Source of the DNA: a virus
DNA length: 23,583 nucleotides
IMG/VR virus record: IMGVR_UViG_3300045107_000264
Coordinates: 1 to 23,583 of that record
Strand: one strand, 5' to 3'
The notes under the pieces: generated by a model
What the model saw: only the letters and a program-made list of their open reading frames with translations
Databases searched by the model: none
What the model was told of the DNA's origin: nothing
Shown here: positions 7,920 through 14,201 of the stretch, one piece after another
Layout: each line of letters begins with the position of its first letter
How positions within the stretch are numbered: position 1 is the stretch's first letter
Program-made: the position numbers and the translations under genes

Positions 7920-8441
7920 ATGTCTCAAATTAATATAAAATTTTGGTATCCAGAAGTTGTTGAAGATTTAGATAAGATAGTAAATGCGATAGAATACTAT
8001 CGTGCTATCCATCGTGATGGACAGAAATATCTTGATCTTCGAGGCTATCTTGGTAATTTACTAGAACAGCAAGCCGGATTACTCAGGATTTATGGTGATG
8101 CTTTAACTGATTGCACAATGATATGGAAGTGGTTAGACGAAACAATAAAACATGAAAAAGCTAAAAAAAAATTATGGTATTTAAGTTCTGAAGGTAAAAA
8201 TGAATATGGCAATTTGAAAAAAACTGAAATAGATACTATATTATCAGCTGATACAAATATAAAAGCTCTCGTTGACCTACAATTAACATTAGAACTTTGG
8301 AAAATGTCTCTTGATAAACTTAATGAACAATTAAAAAATCGTGGAATAATTCTCGGTTCTATTAGTAAAATACGTGCAGCCGGCGAACATGAAGCGTTTA
8401 TCGATGCAACAAAGGAAACCAACCCAGAAACTTTATCATAA
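7920..8441 (+). CDS. uvsY: UvsY, recombination mediator
   Basis: Loads UvsX onto gp32-coated DNA. Recognition rests on the C-terminal half, where KKTEIDTILSADTNIKALVD and KNRGIILGSISKIRA follow the T4 UvsY pattern (KSEMKTVLSAD and IKSRGFAIKHIQDMRA). The spacing is similar. At 173 residues it is a little longer than T4 UvsY (137), mostly at the N-terminus (NIKFWYPEVVEDLDKIVNAI). It abuts uvsX with no gap and is followed six bases later by uvsW, so it is almost certainly co-transcribed and translationally linked. The position between UvsX and UvsW strengthens the call. Confidence 0.88.
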   Translation: MSQINIKFWYPEVVEDLDKIVNAIEYYRAIHRDGQKYLDLRGYLGNLLEQQAGLLRIYGDALTDCTMIWKWLDETIKHEKAKKKLWYLSSEGKNEYGNLKKTEIDTILSADTNIKALVDLQLTLELWKMSLDKLNEQLKNRGIILGSISKIRAAGEHEAFIDATKETNPETLS

Positions 8442-8447
8442 TTTACT

Positions 8448-9863
8448 ATGAAAAATTGTATAATAGAAGTTGATGACGAAGTTAACGTAAGATTAAAGGG
8501 TATAGATGAACATACTCTTAAAAAAATAATAGATAAACTTACGTTTAGCGTAAAAAATGCTCGATATATGGAGAAAGTGAGAGCTAAACGCTGGAATGGT
8601 AAAATTTCTTTATTAAAACAAAGTGGAAAAACTTTTAGACATTTACTTGATAAGATTCTTCCTGATATAATAAATGCAGGATACCAAATTCATATTAATG
8701 ATAAACGATTCAATTATAATATAAATGTATCTGAAATTGGTAATGATCTATTTGAGGGATATGAATATAAACGATTTAAAGGTACAATGGAAGATCATCA
8801 GGTTGATGCTATTAATAAACTTACTTCTTATGGTAATGGTATAATAGTTTTAGCAACTGGCGGCGGTAAGACTATCATAACAGCTGGACTAACTCAGCTA
8901 TATTATAGTTATGGAAAAGTATTAATTATTGTTCCTAGGATTGATTTGGTTCTTGAAACACAATCAACTATTCAAGCTATGGGAATGACTGATTGTGGTG
9001 TTTTTTTTGGCGAATTTCATGAACCAAATCATGTTACTGTAACAACATGGCAATCTTTAGAAAGCACGCCAGAATTATTTGCTGATGTTATTACAGTTAT
9101 AGTTGATGAATGCCATAGTGCAGATGCTAAAGTATTACATAGATTATTAATCGAACCAGGAAAAAATGTTCCAATTAGAATTGGAATGACGGGTACAATG
9201 CCTGAAGATGATTTATCTAAGTATCAAATAATATCTGCTTTAGGACCTGTAATATTTGAGAAAAAAGCACACGATCTACAAAAATCTGGATTTTTAGCGT
9301 ATTGCACCATTTTCATTTTAAAGTATTTGGATAAAAAAAGACCAGAATATGAAGAAAAAACCCATTTTTATTACATAGATGAAATTAAATGGCAATGGGA
9401 AAATGAGAAAAGAATTCAACATCTTGCCGAATCTATAAAAGAATTTTCTAACGATGGAAATACGTTAGTTTTGGTTAGAAATCATGGATATCAAGATGCT
9501 CTACTAAAGAATATCCCAGAAGCTATAGGTCTTAGTGGCCATGATAAAGGTTCATATAGACATAAAATTTATCAAGAAACTAATAATAAGAATAATGCTA
9601 TATTGATATGTACATATGGTATAGCTAGTACAGGTATTGATATTGCTAGATTATTTAATCTAGTATTAATTGAACCAGGAAAAAATAATATTCCGGTTAT
9701 TCAAAGTATAGGACGAGGTCTTCGTAAATCAGATGATAAAAATAATGTTAATATCTATCATATAAGTTCTGATGCTAAATTTTCATCAAAACATATTAAA
9801 GAAGTAGAAAGAATATATAAAGATAATAGATATCCATACGAAATTATAGAGGTAGATTACTAG
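8448..9863 (+). CDS. uvsW: UvsW, superfamily 2 DNA helicase
   Basis: ATP-dependent branch-migration and R-loop-unwinding helicase of T4-type phages, which helps switch from origin to recombination-dependent replication. Residues 1-105 match the small N-terminal UvsW domain. Helicase motifs follow: Q-like MEDHQVDAI (114-122), Walker A LATGGGKTII (135-144), DECH box (220-223), GMTGTMPE (motif III), and QSIGRGLRKS (motif VI) near residues 420-430. The length (471) is close to T4 UvsW (about 500). Its stop TAG overlaps the GTG start of the next gene by one base. The operon position after uvsX and uvsY supports the assignment. Confidence 0.92.
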   Translation: MKNCIIEVDDEVNVRLKGIDEHTLKKIIDKLTFSVKNARYMEKVRAKRWNGKISLLKQSGKTFRHLLDKILPDIINAGYQIHINDKRFNYNINVSEIGNDLFEGYEYKRFKGTMEDHQVDAINKLTSYGNGIIVLATGGGKTIITAGLTQLYYSYGKVLIIVPRIDLVLETQSTIQAMGMTDCGVFFGEFHEPNHVTVTTWQSLESTPELFADVITVIVDECHSADAKVLHRLLIEPGKNVPIRIGMTGTMPEDDLSKYQIISALGPVIFEKKAHDLQKSGFLAYCTIFILKYLDKKRPEYEEKTHFYYIDEIKWQWENEKRIQHLAESIKEFSNDGNTLVLVRNHGYQDALLKNIPEAIGLSGHDKGSYRHKIYQETNNKNNAILICTYGIASTGIDIARLFNLVLIEPGKNNIPVIQSIGRGLRKSDDKNNVNIYHISSDAKFSSKHIKEVERIYKDNRYPYEIIEVDY

Positions 9864-10381
9864 TGAAAATACTTTCATCGAATAATGAAATAATTGACAC
9901 TGACATTATAAGAACTGATGTTCATTATAGTATATTAAGTTTTAGAGATTACAAAAATCCAGATTTCTTTTTTGAACGTGCTACTAGTTATGAACAAATA
10001 GAATGCGGTAGTGCTAGTTTAATGGTAGGTGAATTTAATTTAGTTGTTCCTTTCCCTTGGTGTATATTAGTTAGTGATTTCGATACAGTAGATTGTTTAC
10101 CTATTGAAAATTTACTTGGTAGAACAATGCCAGCTTTTTGTATTAATCCCATAGATGGTTTTCGGATTGAATTTTTAAAAGTAAAATTAAAGATGACATA
10201 TCCAAACGGATCGTTTATAATACCATCGTTAGGTAACAAGGATATGCTTGTGGTTCCGTTAGACACACATCGAATTAAACAAGATCGTAATGGAAATCAA
10301 GTTAAAGCTGGACCTATTTGTGTTATTTTATCTCCAACAAAAATAGAATTAAGTGGTAAACCTATTTCGGATATATGGTAA
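9863..10381 (+). CDS. Unknown phage protein (172 aa), beta-rich
   Basis: GTG at 9863 overlaps the uvsW stop, and the TAA overlaps the start region of the next gene, so it sits inside the operon. The protein looks beta-strand-rich, with VGEFNLVVPFPWCILVSDFD (~54-73) and PSLGNKDMLVVPLD (~122-135). It contains no membrane segment or known catalytic motif. I have a weak recollection of similar hypotheticals in T4-like phages, with a conserved central 'VP.pW.ILV.D' strand, but cannot name a function. Linkage to uvsXYW suggests a replication or recombination context only. Confidence 0.7.
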   Translation: MKILSSNNEIIDTDIIRTDVHYSILSFRDYKNPDFFFERATSYEQIECGSASLMVGEFNLVVPFPWCILVSDFDTVDCLPIENLLGRTMPAFCINPIDGFRIEFLKVKLKMTYPNGSFIIPSLGNKDMLVVPLDTHRIKQDRNGNQVKAGPICVILSPTKIELSGKPISDIW

Positions 10382-11310
10382 TGAAACATTTAATAAGTAT
10401 AAATGATATAGATAAGAAATTTATCTCAAAAATATTCAAACGATCTTCCGAGATAAAGAACGCTCGTTTGAAATCTAATCAGTTTTTTTCTGAAAAATTA
10501 AAAGGAAAACTTCTAATAACACATTTTTTCGAACCATCAACTAGAACAAGATTAAGTTTTGAATCTGCCATGATATATCTTGGCGGAAATGTTATCGGTA
10601 GTGAGAATGCTGGAGAATTTTCGTCATTTAAAAAAGGAGAAAATTTATCTGACAATTTCCGCGTTATAAGCGGATATTGCGATATAGTTGTTGGGCGTTT
10701 TAAAAATGAAGGAGAAGCATATATTGCAGCAGAAAACTCATTAGTTCCAGTAATAAACGGCGGTGATGGAAAAGGTGAACATCCTACACAAGCATTGCTG
10801 GATATGTTTACTATCATGGAAAAATTTCCCAATCTCAATAATTTAACTATTACATTTATCGGAGATAATGCCCGTAGCAGAACAGTCCATTCATTAGCTA
10901 AGTTAATTAAACAGTTTCCATATGTTAAACTTATTCGTTTTATAAATCCATATGGACAATGTTTAGATTTTGTAAATGAATTAAAAAATATTGATACACC
11001 AAATACTCCAGATGTGGAAATAAAATACGATATAAATAAAGAATATATCGCTGATTCTGATGTAATTTATATTACAAGAAATCAAAACGAACGTGGGCAT
11101 TATATTCAAAATTATATGGTTTTTACTAATGATATGGCAAATATGATGCCAGAACATGGTATAATAATGCATCCATTACCAAGGAATTCCGAACTCCCTC
11201 TAGATGTTGATAAAAATCCAAGAGCATATTATTTTGAACAGGCACAAAATGGTTTATTCGTCAGAATGGCAATTTTAGAAGAATTGCTTAACCCTTGTTT
11301 ATCCGATTGA
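10381..11310 (+). CDS. pyrB: Aspartate carbamoyltransferase catalytic chain
   Basis: Condenses carbamoyl phosphate and aspartate to N-carbamoylaspartate, the committed step of pyrimidine synthesis. Signature residues are intact: carbamoyl phosphate loop EPSTRTRLSF (51-60), mobile loop SSFKKGE with the catalytic lysine (81-87), HPTQALLD (134-141), HPLPR (~261) and the C-terminal YFEQAQNGLFVRMAIL. At 309 residues it is full length. ATG 10381 (MKHLISINDI) matches the usual ATCase start; ATG 10375 is an alternative. No regulatory chain is seen nearby. The last codons (LSD) and the TGA lie inside the left inverted repeat of the adjoining mobile island, so the insertion replaced the native end of the gene. 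Composition matches the phage core, so it is not a recent arrival. Confidence 0.95.
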   Translation: MKHLISINDIDKKFISKIFKRSSEIKNARLKSNQFFSEKLKGKLLITHFFEPSTRTRLSFESAMIYLGGNVIGSENAGEFSSFKKGENLSDNFRVISGYCDIVVGRFKNEGEAYIAAENSLVPVINGGDGKGEHPTQALLDMFTIMEKFPNLNNLTITFIGDNARSRTVHSLAKLIKQFPYVKLIRFINPYGQCLDFVNELKNIDTPNTPDVEIKYDINKEYIADSDVIYITRNQNERGHYIQNYMVFTNDMANMMPEHGIIMHPLPRNSELPLDVDKNPRAYYFEQAQNGLFVRMAILEELLNPCLSD

Positions 11311-11316
11311 CACATA
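11299..11316 (+). repeat. Left inverted repeat of the island
   Basis: TTATCCGATTGACACATA pairs as an inverted repeat with 14172-14189. It contains the pyrB stop codon (TGA 11308-11310) and the -35 box (TTGACA 11307-11312) of the first effector promoter. The start of the element therefore terminates the upstream gene and drives its own. Confidence 0.7.
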
Positions 11317-11335
11317 TGAGCATAATATATATTAT
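11307..11335 (+). promoter_or_regulatory. Effector promoter P1 (consensus-like)
   Basis: TTGACA (11307-11312), a 17-base spacer, then TATTAT (11330-11335). A perfect 16-bp palindrome (11321-11336) covers the -10 box. Transcription from here would give an RNA starting near 11342 that contains the repeat-like leader, an aborted mini-ORF and the second promoter copy. Confidence 0.75.
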
Positions 11336-11376
11336 GTCCCGCTAACAATGGGAGACACAATTATGCCAAATCCCCA

Positions 11377-11405
11377 TTGACACATACGAACATAATATGT
11401 ATTAT
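11377..11405 (+). promoter_or_regulatory. Effector promoter P2 (consensus-like)
   Basis: TTGACA (11377-11382), a 17-base spacer, then TATTAT (11400-11405), with a dyad (11390-11407) over the -10 box. The expected start, around 11412, leaves a leader of about 23 bases that ends with the ribosome binding site GGGAG (11420-11424) before ATG 11435. Confidence 0.8.
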
Positions 11406-11434
11406 GTCCCGCTAACAATGGGAGACACAAGATT

Positions 11435-12718
11435 ATGCCAGTGCGTCGTTATAATTTTGCTCTTTATCCCACGCCTGAACAGGATGCCGTACTGCATCGG
11501 CATCGGCAAATGGTAGCTCAGTTGTGGAACGCATTGTTGCAACGGTTCGAGGATATCTCACGCCGTACCGTGCAACGCACCGTGTGGTTTGACGCCGATG
11601 GTAAACGGCATGTCGGTATCACGGTGCATAGCACTGAGTGGATTTCCGAACGCTATGCACAGGGCGAAGTCTCGGTAATACCACCGGGCAAGAATGGCCG
11701 TGCCAAGCCCTACACTGATTTTGACATGCAGAATGAGATTACTTGGCTGTGCAATTCTCATCCCGAATGGCGTGAGGCATCAGTGTGGTGCTGGCATCGC
11801 ACAGCTCAGCAGCTGCATCGCGCTTTTGAGGCGTTCTATCGGCGAGTCAAAAGCGGCCAAGGTGCAAAGGCTGGATATCCTAAATATCGCAGTACGAAGC
11901 AGCATAATAGCATTCCCCATCGCTTCCTCTCCGGTTGCAAAATGGTGCGCGATGCTCGCCACTTCCGCTCTTGGAAATTAACAGTCAAGGGCGTGCCTGG
12001 GTCAATCCATGCCCGTGGCATGTTCCCTAGCGATCCTGAGAAATGGACCGACGCGGATATCATCTGGCGTAACGGAAAGTGGTCGATTTCGGTATGCGTC
12101 GATATCGCGAGAGAGTACTCCTCAGACATACCGAGGTTGCGACGACCGTTGCTGATCCGCCTCGATCTCCTTGATGGTTTTGCCGAAATCAACGGCCGAA
12201 CCGAAACGCCGGATGAACTGGCTGATGTCTTCGAGCTGATGGATCGTCGGGATCAAATGCAGGCGGAGCATGATCGACGCTGGCCACGTGGCCGCTACCT
12301 CGATGACGAAGCCAAGGCGGAGCATGCAGATAGCGCGACAGAGATTTCCCGTCTCGCCACCCGCATTGCCCGGAAACGCGCCAATGCCCTGCATGTATGG
12401 AGCACGCGGATCGTTGAACGTGCCGCCAGTTTGCGTATCGTCAAGCCGGCCAGCATTCGCGAGGCAACCAAATCGCCAAGGGGCGACGAATCCAATTGGG
12501 GGGCGATGGTCGAGACGGTATCCAAATTGAACCGCCATGTCTTAGCATATGCGCCGGCTATGGCGGTCGAGATGCTCAAATACAAGGCCGAGGAGCGAGG
12601 AATTCGATGCGTCATCATAGAGGACGATGCACCGAATATCATGGTCGGTGGTGAATTGGTTGCCGTAGGCAAACAACTACGCCGAGCACGGCGTGCAGCA
12701 AAGAGGATCGCAGTATGA
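11435..12718 (+). CDS. TnpB/Cas12-like RNA-guided protein with degenerate RuvC site
   Basis: Probable guide-RNA-binding protein of the OrfB/TnpB-Cas12 superfamily, small type V (V-U-like), 427 residues. Family features are the N-terminal RRYNFALYPTPEQDAVL with LWNALL, the helical segment AFEAFYRRVKSGQGAKAGYP with KYRS (130-153), a beta-rich WED-like part ending WRNGKWSISVCV (211-222), and RuvC I at LLIRLDLLDGFAEING (Asp244). The RuvC II position reads LRIVKPASIREATKS, without the usual IVxEDL glutamate. After KYKAEERGIRCVIIEDDAP (382-400) the family's zinc ribbon and RuvC III aspartate are missing; only VGKQLRRARRAAKR remains. DNA cleavage is therefore unlikely and binding-only silencing more likely (inference). 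It precedes an 85-residue gene (ATGA overlap) and a CRISPR array in the same direction. A decayed transposase is the alternative, but the frame is clean. Confidence 0.8.
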   Translation: MPVRRYNFALYPTPEQDAVLHRHRQMVAQLWNALLQRFEDISRRTVQRTVWFDADGKRHVGITVHSTEWISERYAQGEVSVIPPGKNGRAKPYTDFDMQNEITWLCNSHPEWREASVWCWHRTAQQLHRAFEAFYRRVKSGQGAKAGYPKYRSTKQHNSIPHRFLSGCKMVRDARHFRSWKLTVKGVPGSIHARGMFPSDPEKWTDADIIWRNGKWSISVCVDIAREYSSDIPRLRRPLLIRLDLLDGFAEINGRTETPDELADVFELMDRRDQMQAEHDRRWPRGRYLDDEAKAEHADSATEISRLATRIARKRANALHVWSTRIVERAASLRIVKPASIREATKSPRGDESNWGAMVETVSKLNRHVLAYAPAMAVEMLKYKAEERGIRCVIIEDDAPNIMVGGELVAVGKQLRRARRAAKRIAV

Positions 12719-12972
12719 GTATGAGTTACGAAATCAAGACACCAATGCTCATTGAGGCCGCAGATGCAGCACGGGCTGTTATCGCCGGCATATCCACCGG
12801 CACAATGGATCCACGTGAAGCACGCGAAATCAATTCGGCAGCAGCAAAGCTTATCAGTGTCGTTTCCACTGATGTCAAGGCACGCTTGGCGGCACCCAAA
12901 ATCACCGCACACGAGGCAAAGTTGATCGAGAGTTCGGTCTCACCGAAGATCAACGTGCTTGCGGGAGCCTGA
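12715..12972 (+). CDS. Small protein coupled to the effector (85 aa)
   Basis: Starts in an ATGA overlap with the effector stop, so translation is probably coupled, and ends 182 bases before the first CRISPR repeat. Sequence: alanine-rich helices, with DAARAVIAGISTGTMDPREA (~18-37), INSAAAKLISVVSTDVKARL (~40-59) and ITAHEAKLIES near the end. The 'G.l.p.eA..i..AA.k.i..v' pattern resembles small phage and plasmid proteins I have seen beside regulatory genes, with no firm function. It shares the GC-rich composition of the island. A helper of the effector, or a regulator binding the dyad at its promoter, are both possible, but only position supports this. Confidence 0.7.
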   Translation: MSMSYEIKTPMLIEAADAARAVIAGISTGTMDPREAREINSAAAKLISVVSTDVKARLAAPKITAHEAKLIESSVSPKINVLAGA

Positions 12973-13154
12973 TCAATTCGAGCGGTGCCGTGACACTAGA
13001 AACCCCGACATCGTTCGAAACTATATCGACTAATGGGATATGCAAGTATCATGTCATCGTAGGCGAAAAATGATGATGTCCAGATATGGCGATTCAAGAC
13101 CGCTCGAAAAGCGGACCGCAATGGCATGTAATTACTCGATATTTCCCATCAGCC
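12973..13154 (+). promoter_or_regulatory. Putative CRISPR leader
   Basis: This non-coding stretch of 182 bases lies between the small gene and the first, perfectly conserved repeat. The array's degenerate end is at the other side, which makes this the leader side. A hairpin (CCGCT at 13100-13104, AGCGG at 13110-13114) is visible. GACCGCAA at 13114-13121 recurs at the ends of spacers 5 and 6. CTAATGGGA at 13030-13038 vaguely echoes the effector leader. I find no convincing consensus promoter and no anti-repeat that would mark a tracrRNA. Confidence 0.45.
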
Positions 13155-14065
13155 GACGCAACATCCGGCCCGCCGGGTTAATAGCGGGAGCAAGGACGGG
13201 ATTTTTTACGTTTTTCCGGAAGTCTGGACGCAACATCCGGCCCGCCGGGTTAATAGCGGGAGGACGACATCGAGTGCCGCATGGATCCGGCCGGCCTCGA
13301 CGCAACATCCGGCCCGCCGGGTTAATAGCGGGAGTATGGGAGTGAGGTTCGTGATGGTGGCCCAACAGCGGCGACGCAACATCCGGCCCGCCGGGTTAAT
13401 AGCGGGAGCAGCTGAGTTCGAAGCCGCCAATGCCCCAATAACAGAGACGCAACATCCGGCCCGCCGGGTTAATAGCGGGAGGTTTCTCCTAAGACGGTTG
13501 CGGCGCGCGACCGCAAGACGCAACATCCGGCCCGCCGGGTTAATAGCGGGAGGGCAGCATCGACAAAACTAAGAACGCCACCGACCGCAAGACGCAACAT
13601 CCGGCCCGCCGGGTTAATAGCGGGAGGGTTTTAAAGACCGCTGCGTATGCTAGTTTCCGCCACGACGCAACATCCGACCCGCCGGGTTAATAGCGGGAGA
13701 TGGCAGGGACGTGTACGACGCAACACCCAGCACGCGACGCAACATCCGGCCCGTCGGGTTAATAACGGGAGAACCTGAAGAAGCACCTCAAGGACCAGCT
13801 CAAGGCGGCGAGACGCAATATCCGGCCCGCCGGGTTAACAGCGGGAGGTAACCATCGGAGTTGAACCACACGACATGCGGTATGACGCAACACCCGGCCC
13901 GCCGGGTTAACAGCGGGAGGCCGTGGTTGCACTGGGTACGCCGCTGTGGTACGAACGACACCCGGCCCGCCGGGTTAATAGCGGGAGTGGGACAATTCCA
14001 ATATTTTCATCTCAGCGAAGTCTGACACAACACAAACACCCGGCCCGCCGGGTTAACAACGGGAG
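13155..14065 (+). CRISPR. CRISPR array, 13 repeats and 12 spacers
   Basis: The repeat is 36 bases: GACGCAACATCCGGCC (1-16) then CGCCGGGTTAATAGCGGGAG (17-36). Repeats start at 13155, 13227, 13299, 13373, 13446, 13517, 13591, 13664, 13736, 13812, 13884, 13952 and 14030. Spacers are 32-42 bases, mostly 35-38, and all differ. Repeats 1-7 are identical. From repeat 8 on they carry changes, and the 5' parts of 12 and 13 are badly decayed, which places the leader on the left and transcription on the plus strand, like the effector. CCCGC (15-19) can pair with GCGGG (30-34), leaving AG before the spacer. Repeat 9 changes both sides of one pair (CCCGT, ACGGG). Spacer 8 contains a copy of the first 12 repeat bases (13717-13728). 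No cas1 or cas2 is nearby. Long open frames over the array are artefacts. Confidence 0.97.
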
Positions 14066-14132
14066 GCTCTCGATGCGAGTGCGGACGCCATCGTGGGAAA
14101 AGAGAAGGTTGTCGGGATCGAAAATTGGCAAG

Positions 14133-14152
14133 GCGGGGATGTCTTTCCCCGC
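14133..14152 (+). terminator. Hairpin after the CRISPR array
   Basis: GCGGGGA (14133-14139) pairs with TCCCCGC (14146-14152) around a 6-base loop, followed by TATTATTC. It could end the array transcript or be the subterminal hairpin of the transposon right end, which lies 20 bases further on. Other TnpB right ends in the window also have a hairpin in this position. Confidence 0.55.
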
Positions 14153-14171
14153 TATTATTCAGTTGTGGATG

Positions 14172-14189
14172 TATGTGTCAACCGAATAA
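14172..14189 (-). repeat. Right inverted repeat of the island
   Basis: On the minus strand this reads TTATTCGGTTGACACATA, 16 of 18 identical to 11299-11316. The plus-strand reading, GTCAACCGAATAAGCACG, is the same end type found at 23063-23079 (minus) and, more decayed, at 2638-2650 and 1144-1160. Confidence 0.7.
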
Positions 14190-14201
14190 GCACGCCTTTT
14201 T

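Larger units (their letters stand above)
11307..11440 (+). repeat. 70-bp tandem duplication of promoter and leader
   Basis: Two copies start at 11307 and 11377. They share the -35 and -10 boxes, a dyad, the leader CCCGCTAACAATGGGAG and ACACAA..TTATGCCA. The first copy ends in an aborted start (ATG 11363, MPNPH then stop), and the second runs into the real effector start at 11435. Differences are few: two bases in the spacer, one at the dyad centre, and a GA insertion before the start codon. The dyad (CATAATA/TATTATG, 11321-11336 and 11390-11407) overlaps both -10 boxes and could be a repressor operator or a left-end hairpin of the transposon. Confidence 0.8.
11299..14190 (+). mobile_element. 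GC-rich mobile island with Cas12/TnpB-like effector and CRISPR array
   Basis: Base composition turns sharply GC-rich shortly after 11435 and returns to AT-rich at about 14190. The ends are inverted repeats: TTATCCGATTGACACATA at 11299-11316 and, read on the minus strand, TTATTCGGTTGACACATA at 14172-14189 (16 of 18). The right end, from GTTGTGG (14163) to AAGCACGC, matches the right end of the TnpB element at 23052-23095 at 27 of 34 positions by eye. The island thus looks like a TnpB-family transposon carrying an effector gene, a coupled small gene and an array. It sits between the convergent 3' ends of pyrB and a GIY-YIG gene. No tyrosine transposase (TnpA) is present, so movement would need help in trans. 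Confidence 0.75.

Noticed and set aside
12122-12912. Long minus-strand frames opposite the effector gene
   Set aside because: GC-rich sequence leaves few stops. The plus-strand frame has the TnpB/Cas12 features, promoters and coupling, and the minus-strand translations have no recognisable motif.
12973-13154. tracrRNA or anti-repeat near the array
   Set aside because: No stretch complementary to the repeat beyond a few bases was found in the leader, around the effector or after the array. Some small type V systems need none.
13040-14189. Long open frames on both strands across the array (for example 13040-13345, 13206-13526, 13923-14189)
   Set aside because: They are built from the 36-base repeat, whose length is a multiple of three; the repeated peptide is an artefact of the CRISPR array.
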